From Limnoperna fortunei (lineage: Eukaryota > Mollusca > Bivalvia > Mytilida > Modiolidae): DNA of 64,000 nucleotides. The notes under the pieces are model-generated. The model made no database searches and was not told where the DNA came from. It was given only the letters and a program-made list of their open reading frames with translations. The stretch is from positions 68,315,522 through 68,379,521 of the forward strand of contig OX104117.1 of NCBI GenBank assembly GCA_944474755.1, in the 5' to 3' direction. A program made the translations under genes and the position numbers. Below, piece after piece: positions 22,901 through 34,537 of the stretch (position 1 is its first letter; every line of letters begins with the position of its first letter).

Positions 22901-24397
22901 GATCAGGGTTACCTGGTTCCTTTACATTTGGTACATTACCAATGATCAAATCATAAACAGGTGTTGCCATACACCAAGCATCGTACTCTCCTTTCAAATA
23001 AGGAGTGTCTATAAATATATGTGCAACAGGGGCTTCTATTTTAGACCCATCAGCTAGTAAACATACCTGTACGGAACCTAATAGACAATCATCATTAACT
23101 ATACTTCTCTTTACAACGATACCACTGCATCCGGTGTCTCTCAATACTGTAACTGGTCTACCATTTACCAATCCTGGCGAGACGGGCATACTTACAGTAG
23201 ACATATTCTGGCATGACGATGAAAGAGTAGTATTTGTGCTGGGGAACGTATTAACAAAAGACTGACATGGCACAGTACAGGCGTTACAAACATTAGTACG
23301 ATTTGAATCTTCACTTTCCTTACCGTAAAACTTCGACTTACTACGTGGTGATCTCATATCCGCCGTCACAGTACTTACCTTATTTGTATTGGATTTAACA
23401 CGACAATCCGATGCGATATGCCCTTGTTTCCCGCATTTGAAACATTTTCTGTCACTTACTGGAACAAAAGGGTTACGTTCAAATGGTTTACTCAATTGAT
23501 CTTTTTGTGGTTTATCAGGGTGTCGATAATTACTAGAGTTATTTCCTGACTGAACTGGTTTACCCTTGTTAAGAAGAGCACTTGCGCTTAAAAATCGTGC
23601 TTCTCTATATTGGTCAGCCAATGATGCCATTTGGTCTAAAGAAGACGGAATTCGTTCCTTAAGAAACAACAACAAATCTTTTGAACAAACATGCATAAAT
23701 TGATCCCGTAGTATCAAGTCAAAAAGTCCGTCAAATGACATCTCGGTTTTAGACATTTCAATCCATCTTTTGAAATAACTATTCAACCGGACAGAAAATT
23801 GAACAAAAGTTTCACCTATTTCAGGCCTACAACTACGGAATTTACGTTTGAAACCATCTTCCGTTAAATCGTACCGTTTCAAAAGAGCATCCTTTAATGC
23901 TTCATAATCGAGAGCTTTATCGGCAGGCATTAATGCATAAACGTCTAAAGCTTTGCCTCTCAATAAGGCGCTTAGGTTGGTTGCCCATTCTGAGTTTTTC
24001 CATTTTTGCGAAATGGCATACCGTTCGAAGCGTCGGAGGTAACTATCCATGTCATCTTTTCCGTCTTCGAAAAACGGAATTTTAGGTGCGCGTGGAGCAC
24101 TGGTATTATCGGAAAAAGAAACTTCGGATCTTGGACTTAACAGCGACTGCTTTTCCAACATTTCAATCTTTTGCATATGTGCGATTTCCTGCAATTTTAT
24201 TTCGTGTACTAACCTTTCCTTTTCAAACTGAGCTTTTTCAATTTCTAAGTTATACTCACGTTCCTCTTTTTCTTTCTGACGTGCTGCTAATCTTTCATCA
24301 CGCTGAAAGCTTGTTGTTCTCTAACAAATTGTCTTAATTCCTCATCCTTGTAACCCAGGGATACCCCATATTCTCTCAACTCTAACAATTTGTCCAT
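19992..24397 (-). CDS. Gmr1-like gag-pol polyprotein (one frameshift near N-terminus)
   Basis: The open frame from 24,194 to 19,992 gives 1,400 residues. In that numbering: gag core 35-200, CCHC knuckle CFKCGKQGHIASDC 251-264, protease DTGC at 353, integrase zinc module H544/H550/C577/C580, and catalytic D613, D673 and E709, with 35 residues between the last two. Then come GPF motif 850-852, RT with MPFGLVTAPASF 1107-1118 and FIDD 1135-1138, and RNase H with TDASDYGIG about 1270. The likely true start is ATG at 24,397-24,395 (MDKLLELREYGVSLGYKDEEL). Its frame ends at a TAG near 24,287, but a one-base indel around 24,308 would join it to the long frame. So gag starts with a frameshift while the remaining 1,400 codons are clean. 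There is no second stop between gag and pol, so both are one frame. Confidence 0.93.
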
Positions 24398-24830
24398 AGT
24401 GAACAATAAACTAGTAAATTGTACCAATAAATTACCAGCTACTCCACCCAAAAGCCTCAATAAAACAGACCGTGATTTCTCCCGGTACACTATTCAAATA
24501 CACCTTAATACCAATACTATATCAAAACATTCCATACTCACAGTTCAAACACATAACGCCGAAGAGAAAACACACCAATCCACTGGGGCAAGACACAGCT
24601 CTGCACTGACAAATCAAACTTCACAGTCCCAAATACTCAATCTTTGATGCAACTTCTGAAATTATACAGCATATGGTGACGTTTGAATTGTTATAAATAA
24701 GGTAAACAGAAATACCAGATATGACAGTAATCTGTATTGTTTTACAATAATTTTTTTTTAATCCTTTAACAAATGTATTTAGCTACATATATTGTTCATG
24801 TATAACAGTGTGCTTTCCTAGCCATTTAGT

Positions 24831-24848
24831 ATCCTACTTCTGACACCA
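24831..24848 (-). other. Primer-binding site of Gmr1-like element
   Basis: On the element strand TGGTGTCAGAAGTAGGAT begins two bases after the 5' LTR, matching a tRNA 3' end that finishes TGACACCA. Sites starting TGGTGTCAGAAGT are common in Ty3-type elements. Confidence 0.8.
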
Positions 24849-24850
24849 TT

Positions 24851-25967
24851 TGTCACGGACGGACGAGTGATGGCTACTAGAAGCACACAAATAAGTCACA
24901 CAGAATGTCAACAAATATAACAATTTAATTAACTATATACATATACATATATAAACGTAAAACATAATAACCTAAAAGTGAGAATTTTTTTACAATAGTT
25001 AATTTAAAGATCGTAAAGTCCAAAGTTCCAAAATAAATGTTCATTAACTAATACTTCCAGGAAGAATTCCGTAGGTACAAGATTTACACTGTCACTTCGT
25101 TGTTTCTACTGGTATTACATTTCCATGTACTGCAACAAACGGTTACTCGAACACTACACTGTAACAACACACCACAACATATACCACGTACTGTACACCC
25201 ACAGCAATTACATACTACTGGCTATTACTGCATAGCACCTAGTAAAATACCATACTACCTAATAATAATGCGTACACTACTAATTACGTAAACTCCGCTA
25301 AATACTTATTTTCGCATTTGTCTATATATATACTACATATATGTACTTCTAAAATATTACAAGAGGTTATACTACTACTTCTGTCGTGTTAATTACATCT
25401 ATTATGAAAATGAATTAAACACAATAATACACAACGTATGACACTGTAAATTAACAGTTTAGTATGTCGCACTAACAAAATACACCGCTTGACGAGAACA
25501 TATACTTTACTATACTATAGTTGACAATGAATGCCAGCGTTTTCATGTACAACATTATAAAGTAACGATACAAAATATCTTGAATTGCTCTTAAACGATA
25601 ATTAAACCAAATAAAGTGAAAAATGCAATTTACGTAAATGTTGCCGCAAAAACTGAATATTTTAGCACATTTAATATTAATAAAATATTAAACAAAACTG
25701 TTACTTACCCCAGCAGACCGGTGAGCTCCCAACAGCACCACGTGCAAGAACTATGTACACAATTTACAAATGTGCATGCTTTCTCTGAAGCACTCGACTC
25801 GAAAGTGATTTAAATAGTGCACAGGTAAGACCAGGTAAATTTAATCATGTGATTTCAATGAGGCTCACTATAGGTCATTTAAATATCATACCGGGGTAGC
25901 AACGGGTAATAAATTAATACATTTACAAATATAAAAGAAATGTATAAAACAGACGTTGTCCGTGACA
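24851..25967 (-). repeat. 5' LTR of Gmr1-like element
   Basis: Upstream LTR for the minus-strand element. Matches 18,691-19,807 over 1,117 bp with one visible difference. Confidence 0.95.
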
Positions 25968-28444
25968 CAGTCATAGAAATATTAAATGGTTTGTTAATGC
26001 TCGCGTTGAAATGACACGAGATATAGCTGACGGACAACAAGAAAAAGCCCATCCACATTTTTGTAGTACAAATTATGTTTCACTCAATAACAAAAACAAC
26101 GAACATAACATGAATAAAACCTTACAGACAGTGAACAAATCTATGGAAGGGTTTATAAAGAAAGGCAGCAATTGGGTTTTAAATACAATACTTTGTCTCG
26201 AGGTTCATACAGTACCGTACTCACCTGTTGCTGGATCAAGTTACACAGAGTTACCTCGATCAATTGGATTTACCAAAGGCAACAGCAACCTTAAAAATGA
26301 AGATCAAAAATGCTTCTTGGGGTCTGTTCTAGCAGCTTTACATCCAGTAGTAGACCATCCACAGAGAATATATCATTATACAAAGTTTGAAAATGAGCTG
26401 AACATGAAGGGGATTGAATATCACATGTCATTGACCAAACTGGAGAAATTTGAAATACAGAATAACATTTCTATCAAAGAGGTGTTTCCGCTCTACATGT
26501 ATCTGTCGAAGTTGGAAAATGGGTTTAAATAAGTCGATCTTCTATATTTCACAAGTGATGACAAAGCTCACTTTTGTTGGATAAAACAATTAGACCGTTT
26601 TCTTGGATCTGCGACTAGATTTAAAACTGGAAGATTCTATTGTCAAAGATATTTACATGGATTTATTAGACAAGATCTTTATGATAAGCACAAAACGTAT
26701 TGCAAACAGTTTGATTGTCAGAGAGTAACATATCCCGAGGAAGGTGAAAACGATACATTGGCATTTAAGGATTTTCACAAGTCTATTCGCGTTCCTGTCA
26801 TTTATGCCGAATTTAAATGTTATGCGAAGCCAATTCACAACGCTTATCCAAATGCAAACTCGTAAACCACACATACTAAAAAGTTTGAAGCATAAGGCTA
26901 TTCGTATATCGTAGTTAGTTCCAACGACAAATACACGAAACAACCAGTTGTTTACCGAGGAGATGACGCTGTTCATCATTTTTTCGAAATATTTTTGCAG
27001 AAGAAGAGTAATAAAACACATCTTAGACGAACCAGAACCTCCTATTATGAATAGTGAAACCGAGAAACAATTCAAGAACGCAACACAGTGTTATGTTTGT
27101 AACCTATTATTTTCACACAACCTGCTGAAAGTGAGAGACCACAATCATTTGGGAGTTAATGGAGATTCAGAATCCAGCACGTATAGTAATTATAGAGGTG
27201 CTGCGTGTCAGAAATGTAACCTAAGTTTGAAGAACCCACCATTTATTTCAGTTTATTTTTCACAATTTGCGAAATTTCGATGCACACCTTAGTGAAGCTG
27301 GAAAATATAAGGGCAGACGATTGTCGTGTATCCCTAACAACATGGAAAAATACATTTCCTTTTTCTCTGGTAAACTGATTCTTATCAATGCATGAACAGT
27401 TCGTTAGAAACTTTAGTCGAAAACGTGGCAAAAGATGGGTTAAAGATATTTAAACTATTTTGAAAAGTTTTTCCAGATGATTATCAAGTTGAACTGTTGC
27501 TTAAAAAACAAATATTGTTTCGACTAATTGGATTCGTCCGAAAAATTCGAAAGAAGCCTTTTACAATTCGTTATCCAAAACACAACTACCATATGGAAAG
27601 TATGAACATGCTAATAAAATGTGGGAAACGGATCAACATGAAAACTTTGTGAGATTTCCATGATCTGGACGTATTGACAGACACTTTACTTTTGGCCGAT
27701 GTGTTCGAGCGATTTAGAGACATGACACTGTAATATTTCAAACTTGTTGGTAGTCATTTTACTCGATTCCAGGTCTTGCGTGGCAGGCAGCTCTCAAAAT
27801 GAGTGGTGTATGCTTAGATTTAATAACGGATACACTCATGTACAATATGATTCAACTAGGAACGAGAGGTGGAATTAGCATGGTTACTAAGAAATATCAT
27901 GAACTGATTGAGAATTATGACTGTTCAAAAGAAGAACAACACATCATGTATTTAGATGCCAATAATTTGTATGGATGGACTATGTCACAACCATTACCAT
28001 ACGGTTTTATGCGCTTTTTAACGGAAGAAGAAATCGATCAATTTAATCTACGGAAAATCGCTATCGATGAACATAATTGTTATCCCTTAGCCTCAGAACA
28101 CCTTACTAGAAGACGGTGACCTGTCACCATATACTACACATCTGTGGGAAAAGTTGAACTCGTTAGATATGAAAACTAATGAAACGTTGGATTATAAAAA
28201 CGAAACTTAGATCTAGAATAAAAACAAAAAAAAACTCATCCCAACGCTGCGAACTAAACCAAATTTTACACTATCGTAATTTACAATTATACGTCGAGCT
28301 GGGTATGAAAGTGAGGAAAATACACCGAATAATAGGATTCCAACAACGACCTTGGTTAAAAGACTACATTGATTTTAATGCATCTATGAGGAAAAATGCC
28401 AAGAACGAATTTGAGAAGGACTTCTTCAAACTTATGTGTAATAG
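25968..28444 (+). pseudogene. Protein-primed family B DNA polymerase, N-terminal to thumb-side part
   Basis: Blocks run in family order across several frames. GSNWVLNTILCLEVH and KCFLGSVLAALHPV are in the N-terminal part (25,990-26,532), then HFCWIKQLDRFLGS and the exonuclease-like VPVIYAEFKCY (about 26,790). A His-Me-type zinc segment follows, with CYVCNLLFSHN, KVRDHNHLGVNG and YRGAACQKCNLSLK (27,090-27,230). Next come KEAFYNSL, the polymerase region HIMYLDANNLYGWTMSQPLPYG (27,945-28,005) and [18 protein letters not shown] (28,390-28,440). At least three frameshifts and several stops occur. This matches the DNA_pol_B_2 type of Polinton/Maverick elements and relatives. The neighbouring capsid, ATPase and integrase genes of such elements were not found. 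Confidence 0.85.
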
Positions 28445-28647
28445 GTATGTCATCATTTAATGTCTTTTGATCTGGTTACATGTATCTTATTTTCTTTGTC
28501 TTAGAATCCATTTTTATATGAACTTATTGAAATAATCAATCGAATGATCTTATTGCTAATTAAGATCAAAGGATATTTATGTTGATTTATACTATATGCG
28601 CATAAAATGTTAGAAAATGTTCTACATTTAAAACCTACATTTTACAG
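28445..28647 (+). other. Intron in polymerase B gene
   Basis: The donor AATAG|GTATGT at 28,444/28,445 and acceptor TTTTACAG|TGTC at 28,647/28,648 join codons for ...MCN and SVFGK in the same phase, matching the contiguous family motif. A 203-base GT-AG intron. Confidence 0.75.
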
Positions 28648-29790
28648 TGTCTTTGGAAAATGCTTAGCAAATTTGAAAGCTAGACGTAACATATCATTTG
28701 TTAACGACGAAGAAGTATTATAAAAGAAAGTTGCCAAAACCTTCTTTCATAAGATGTCAGATCTTTACCGAAGACCTAGTTGGAGTCCACATAAAACAAG
28801 TTAACTTGCTGCTGAACAAGCTAATTTATGTGGGACAAACTATTCTTGATCTCTCTAAATGGTTGATGTGTGATTTCCACTACAAAGTGATGAAAGCAAG
28901 ATACGGAAAGAAACTTGCATTTTTGTTTACAGATACAGGTATTTAAATATTTCTTCAATAAATAAAAAATTTAGGGTGTAAAACCTACACTTTACAGTGT
29001 CTGTAGAAGTTGCTTAGACAATTTGAGAGCTCGATAAGAGATTATAAAACGTTTTAAAATGTCATATCAGATCGAAGACGTTTACAAGGACATGGAGTCG
29101 ATGGTGGAACTTTTTGACACTTCCAACTACGGCATGGAAGCTAGAACTGAACATCTTTTTTCAAACAGATATAACAAAGTGCCCGGTAAAATTTAAAGAC
29201 GAACTTAAGGGTGAGTAACACTAACGATGTTGTATTAACTTTACTACATGTGTCATTTAAATCTACTACTTAAAAAAAGAGTGCATTATCTTAAAATTAT
29301 TTCAAAAGACCTGTCCATACCAAAATTATGAAATATATATTGTACTTTTATTTAAAAAAAACGATATGATTTGTCTCAAAATTTAAAGAAGAAAATTGAA
29401 ACAAATTGTTACGGCATAATCCTAAAAATGTTTATTTTATAAATTGTTGGCATCCCAATTAAAGAGTTTGTCGGGCTTAGACCAAAGATGTACAGTTGAC
29501 TTTCAGCAAAGTGGAAAAAATGAGAATGATGACCAAATAAGGACGGAAGATGAAAAACGCGTGGCGAAAGTGATATCCAAGTGTGAAATCAAAAGAACTT
29601 TAAAACATGAAATGTATAAAAAAAACTGTGTAGAAACTATCACAATTAATTCGATCCTGTGTACGATCTCACAACCACGAACTATTTATAGATGAAATTG
29701 TGAAAAAAGGACTTTGCAGTTTCGATGACAAACGCTATTGGAAAAAGTCGACAGTTATGCATTTGGGCATTATAAGTTCAAAGAACATAA
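28648..29790 (+). pseudogene. Family B DNA polymerase, palm to C-terminus
   Basis: SVFGKCLANLKARRNI opens the exon at 28,648. After a frameshift come FIRCQIFTEDLVGVH, YVGQTILDLSKWLM, and KLAFLFTDTG at 28,938, where the second catalytic Asp motif (DTDS-type) is expected and the reading meets a donor-like GGTATTT. Downstream are EDVYKDMESMVELFDTSNY (29,060-29,120) and KFKDELKG followed by GTGAGT at 29,211. IKEFVGLRPKMYS lies at about 29,455-29,500, and ELFIDEIVKKGLCSFDDKRYW marks the C-terminus at about 29,690-29,745. The order and content complete the gene, with stops between. More introns are likely but their acceptors are not clear. Confidence 0.78.
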
Positions 29791-30011
29791 TAATTTAGAT
29801 GAGATTTTTATGTATAAAATGAATTTCATATAATTATTCTTTATATAATAAAAATATTTGAATGTTGAACTATATATATATCTGCATGCTCTACATTAAG
29901 TGTTGTCCGGTCACCTTTTTTTAAAGTCACACTTCTGTGAAAATGTTCACTTTACATGTACATTAGCTATTTAACCTACTTAAAGTCTGCAAATAACAGG
30001 TCTACAGCTTC

Positions 30012-30821
30012 TTATGGGATGTTTTCGTCTGTTGGGGTAATGTTGTCATAGAAAGGGACAGCAGTGTAGAATCCGAATGTTCTTTTACTGTTTTCAGGCT
30101 TTGCGTCCTCATTACTATTCGCTCTTTTGATAGTATTTGTTGGTTGCAGTTGTAACCCTAACCTGATGGGAGGGATGATGGGTCTTTGGATGGGGTCTAA
30201 TAATGAGGGCTGAAAAAAATTATGGAAAATTTAATTATGTTCATCTTTAAATGATTATCAGTGGAAATCAAATCAAAAATTGAAAATTGTCATTATGAAG
30301 AAATTGCATGAGACAGAAAATAATAAAATACACACACACACAAAATAAATAAATAAAAAAAAACACGAAAAAGCACAAACACATGAAAAACGCTAAACGG
30401 AAAAAAGCCTCCAAACAACAATGCATAAATAGTTTAGATCATATACTTATTCCCTCTTTACACTTCAGTAGAACCATTAACCTGAAGTAAAAACAACTAC
30501 CCGAACACTGAATGTTGAAATATTTCGTGGTATACTTCAAGTGATATTTCATTCAAAGTAACACAGAAGAGATAGAGATATGAAACTTACCTCAGTAAAG
30601 CGTTGTTTAAGATTATGCAGACTATCTCACAAACTGCACAATACATCCAATTCATCGAGTTTTATTCCAACACTTTTATTTTCGGCGTTGTCGAAAATAT
30701 CGACATAGAAGTAACCGGACGGTTTATGTAGGCTTCAAACAATGGCTTTTTGTCGGCCGAGGTTAAAGCGTAACCGCTTTTGCCCGTTTTTGTTAAAATA
30801 TTCCTGGAACGTATACGACAT
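30012..30821 (-). pseudogene. Small two-exon gene convergent to polymerase B
   Basis: Exon 1 is 30,821 to 30,591 (77 codons, ATG at 30,821) and ends GAG|GTAAGT. A 381-base intron (30,590-30,210) ends TTTTTTTCAG. Exon 2, 30,209 to 30,012, continues in phase 0 for 65 codons to TAA. Both exon lengths and phases fit, which is unlikely by chance. Exon 1 has two in-frame TGA codons, so the copy is probably dead. Visible stretches are YFYVDIFDNAENKSVGIKLD and KRTFGFYTAVPFYDNITP. I do not recognise the family. The first stretch faintly recalls PC4-type ssDNA-binding domains, but that is a guess. It may belong to the same mobile element as the polymerase. Confidence 0.55.
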
Positions 30822-31586
30822 TGTAGAATAAAGCAAAAGTTATAAACCAAGAATTAAAGAGAAGAAAATGTGGAGAAATATTTAAACAGAAAGTTTATAC
30901 ATGTACATGAAGATGAACCGCTAAAAAGAAAAATCTGGTTGATTGAATTGGTCGAATTCTGCACACACTCTCTCGAAGGTCCACTTTCCACACGTCTTTC
31001 CCTCGCGACACATTTTAGTTTCTTAGTTAACAAAATATGTACAAAGATTTCTTAAATAATACATTAATGTTTACATATTTCAAAATTTCAATACGAAACT
31101 TTTTATTCTTCCAAAAGATTGCATTTTTCTTAATTATGATCTACACTAATGACGTGTGATCAATATCTAAAAATCAAATTGTAATTTGTAAAACCTAATA
31201 CCATTAGCGCAAATCCTCTCAAATTGGATTATACCTTGTCGACCACAGTTTAACTTTCACGATAACAGTAAATTTAATTGTAATACTGAGCACACTAATA
31301 GCCATCTTAAAATTTTAATGATTTTAACAAGTTACCATCGCTTATTGAGTGACATGTGTTTTCAGTTATCTTTCTTTAGCTGTGCTATACAAAGTCTAAA
31401 AATAGACTATAGTATACAATTGTATCATGTGATGTTGGGTACAAAGTTCATTTTAAATTTATAATTTTTTTACAATAAGTACCAAAAAATAAAAGTAATA
31501 ATACAAGATGAAAATTAATACCCAATAAAAAAATAAATTGTAATACAAATGTAAACAACAAAAACGTTACGCAATTGTGATGACAT
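30822..31586. other. Non-coding, no recognised feature
   Basis: AT-rich; no motif-bearing frame. Terminal inverted repeats of a Polinton-type element were looked for around here and not found. Confidence 0.35.
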
Positions 31587-32066
31587 TTGGCGGGAAAAAA
31601 TGGGAGTCTGCAAGATTTGGTTTCGTGTTTTTTTACTTTCTGCATTGTTAATATCAGTGCCAAACCGTTTATATTTTATGATTTAAATACGACTAACTGT
31701 GGGGCAGAGGAAGAGAAACAAACCTATAAAATAGTAGGGCTAGACTGCTTGTTCCATGTAATTAGACAGTATGTGTTCCACAGCTTTCAAAATTTGCAAA
31801 CAGTTCACAAAATTGTATTGGAGAGGTTGACTGATTCAACATTGTTTATTTACACCGATTTTATATCAGATCTGGACATGATTATCATTACACAGGGATC
31901 GTCCACAACGTGCCACAATATATACGGACCATCCAATGTTAGAGTTGTAGCTGGCAATGAAGTTTGTACACATGCGCAAGTACATGTAAGTTACATCTTT
32001 AATATATTTATATGTGATTCTAATATGGCGTCCTTCATACGCTGTGAGAACACATTAGGGTTCTAA
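31587..32066 (+). CDS. Hypothetical ORF, 159 residues
   Basis: An open frame of unusual length for this AT-rich neighbourhood. Residues 27-40 (KPFIFYDLNTTNC) loosely resemble the first motif of DEDD 3'-5' exonucleases (F.V.D.ETTG), but the second and third acidic motifs are not evident, and Asn replaces the key Glu. Could be an exon of an unknown gene, or chance. No splice structure was confirmed. Confidence 0.25.
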   Translation: MAGKNGSLQDLVSCFFTFCIVNISAKPFIFYDLNTTNCGAEEEKQTYKIVGLDCLFHVIRQYVFHSFQNLQTVHKIVLERLTDSTLFIYTDFISDLDMIIITQGSSTTCHNIYGPSNVRVVAGNEVCTHAQVHVSYIFNIFICDSNMASFIRCENTLGF

Positions 32067-32854
32067 TAAGCATAGAGCATGGTGTGACGTCAAAATTAGA
32101 ATTCCTGCGTCATATACGATCAAACTGAAAACTTTCAAACTGGAACAATGCAATTTTGTTAAGCTTTCTTAATATTTTTTTGCTTAAAAGGTACGTATAT
32201 TCAATAAATATATGTTTATGTCAATAATATTTGCTTTAACATGCTGTTTGAAGAGATATCAAATTAGTTAATAAAATATGTATAACCATTGTAAGCGTCC
32301 TCTTAGAGCCGCTTCGAAATTTTAAAACATTTGTTAGACATATTAGAATCGAAATAGATTTTTGCAATTTGGCTCCAAGCGAATAAGAACATGGTCCGAC
32401 CTTATATTTGTCTTCATTTTATACCTCGCTAAAATCCAGAACCAGCCATTCAACAACCCTCAAGAAGAAGCACTAGAGTAAGACGTCTTTTAGAGAAAGA
32501 TAAATTATCATCAACATAAATTTATTCAAATACTTGTAGCAAAGTTTGATACATTTTATTTACTTGGATTCAGTTACTCCCTCAACTAATATGTACCTCA
32601 ATATAGTGTTGATTACATTACATGGAATGTAACTTTTACAATGTCAAAAAATTACATAGTTTTTTTAAGAAAACAGTTTTTCATTTACTTCATGACACTA
32701 TTAAGTGTTAAAAAAGCATTTCAATAACACTATTTAACATATCATGCACATTCATATAAATTTGCATGACTAAATGTAATGTTGTGTATATACTTTTTGT
32801 GATACAAGTATGATCAGCAGTTACCAGATTGTGATATTTTGTTTTATTACATTT

Positions 32855-33400
32855 TACCTTGTATGTACATTCGTACATGTACATACTTGTGCTCAGGTTT
32901 ATATTTTTTATTTATCTTGTATGTTCAGGGTTCATGTGATTTATTTTTGTTGTTTTTGATATATTTGGGTTAAGCTTTTGATGATAATTAATGATTATTA
33001 AAGATAATTTTATTATTTAATGATAATTTTTGTAGGTTTATCTATGTTTCAGGATTAAAAATAATCCATTCTTTTTCTTGTATGTACAGACCAATGATGT
33101 TTGTAAATGAGCCATGTTATTTACTGTTGCTGTTTTATGATTCAATACTCAGGTTTATAATTTCTAATTTTCATAGCATATGTTTTATGATCTCAGGTTT
33201 ACCAGTTCATAAAAATTATAATGCTCATCTACCGTAGAAATTTTGTAATCCATGTACAGGGCCTTGTATGCTCAGGTATCACATGATTGATTTTATTTGT
33301 TGATTTTTATATGTTAAGGTGAAAGCTTTTGAAAATGTGGTTTTATCAAAAATAATTTTAAAATTAAATTATAATTTTTGTAGGGTTATCAAACAAAATA
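32855..33400 (+). repeat. Diverged tandem module repeat
   Basis: CTTGTATG.. followed by CTCAGG and a TTTATTTTTGTTG-type stretch recurs at about 32,860, 32,917, 33,079 and 33,263. The clearest pair (32,917 and 33,263) is 346 bases apart and both end in TAATTTTTGTAGG.TTATC. Confidence 0.6.
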
Positions 33401-34456
33401 CAATTTGTAGACTTTGCTTTTGGATTTATTTGATTTACTTATAATACCATGTTTGTGGACATCAATGAGGACAGAATATGTGGTGATTTTAGCAATTTCC
33501 AACCCCAAAAAATTTCTTGATCAGTGGTATTATACATCCACCCATTTAGGTAAATAAGATCAGATTGAGCTGACTTATCCTATTGCTGGTTCACCTGAAT
33601 TTAATTGTACATAACTTTGTATCCATGATTGTTTTCACCTACAGTGTGAATTCCCAATACGTCATTGTGTTATCATTCAAATTTTAAAATATTTATCAGT
33701 CAAACTTTTAAATGACCTCGTGTCTTCACTTTTGATATGACGTCAACGGGAACCACCATGTAAACCAAAAAAACCATGCACACATGGTGCCAATGGTGCC
33801 CTTCCCACTCAGCCCTATTTTATCACTACTGTTGGTCCCTACCGAACATGTGCAGAAACCTCAAATTCCTTTAAGTAGTATTAATACGAACATATACACA
33901 AGCTAGAGAATGAAGGAGGGTTCGGTTCGTTGTTTAAATTTGTTTCTGTAGCGCACCCTTTCATACGAAAAGTGTATACCTGCTCAAATTCATTTTAGAG
34001 ATAAATTGTCAAAAATACGACTTATTGTTGCTATTTGAAACTATGGTATTCTACATAATCATTTGACGGATGTTGAACAGATATCTAATGGGCTGGAAGG
34101 GCTATATGCAAAAGCATACGAGACTTGATACGAAATTTGCCGTCTGTCGACTGGTGTTTTTTGCATATACTACTCAACCCTATTATAAATCTGTTTAATT
34201 AAACCGAACATTTTGCTGCTGTATGCAGTTAACAAATGGGCAAAAATTAAACTGCCAAGCAAAATACATTATAATATTAAGTTTTTCCACTTGCCTTGTG
34301 TGCCTAGTTCAGAAGCCTGTAGCCTTTCCAACATCTTACACGTTTTTGAAATACTAAAATCGATCAATATTGATTTGTCATGTACCGGTGCTCTCGACAA
34401 TAATCCACATGAGTTCCGCTGAAGCACAAGAGGTAAAAATGTGCATATCCGGGTCG
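33401..34456. other. Non-coding, no recognised feature
   Basis: No supported gene. At 34,457-34,520 a GGGTAAAAAGTGTATATA-type unit repeats about three times in a row, giving a short minisatellite. Confidence 0.4.
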
Positions 34457-34537
34457 GGGTAAAAAGTGTATATATATATAGGGTAAAAAGTGTATATACA
34501 GGGCAAAAAAGTGTATTTACCTTTTTGCATATAACCC

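Larger units (their letters stand above)
18691..25967 (-). mobile_element. Gmr1-like Ty3-type LTR retrotransposon, very young
   Basis: Both LTRs are 1,117 bp and differ at one base that I could find (19,577 G versus 25,737 A, in CAACAGCRCCACG). Ends are TGTCACGGAC and GTCCGTGACA, a 10-base inverted terminus. CAGTC flanks both sides (18,686-18,690 and 25,968-25,972). The interior has a primer-binding site, one long gag-pol frame and a purine-rich tract. Pol order is protease, integrase, reverse transcriptase, RNase H, as in Gmr1-like elements, unlike standard Ty3. It split the polymerase B gene. Confidence 0.95.

Noticed and set aside
22765..24337. Plus-strand ORFs of 60-86 residues opposite the Gmr1-like gag-pol
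   Set aside because: Shadows of the long minus-strand frame.
18940..25813. Repeated 63- and 65-residue ORFs in both LTRs
   Set aside because: They are copies because the LTRs are copies; composition is that of non-coding LTR sequence.
31587..32066. DEDD exonuclease assignment
   Set aside because: Only a loose first motif, with Asn in place of the key Glu and no later acidic motifs; kept as hypothetical only.
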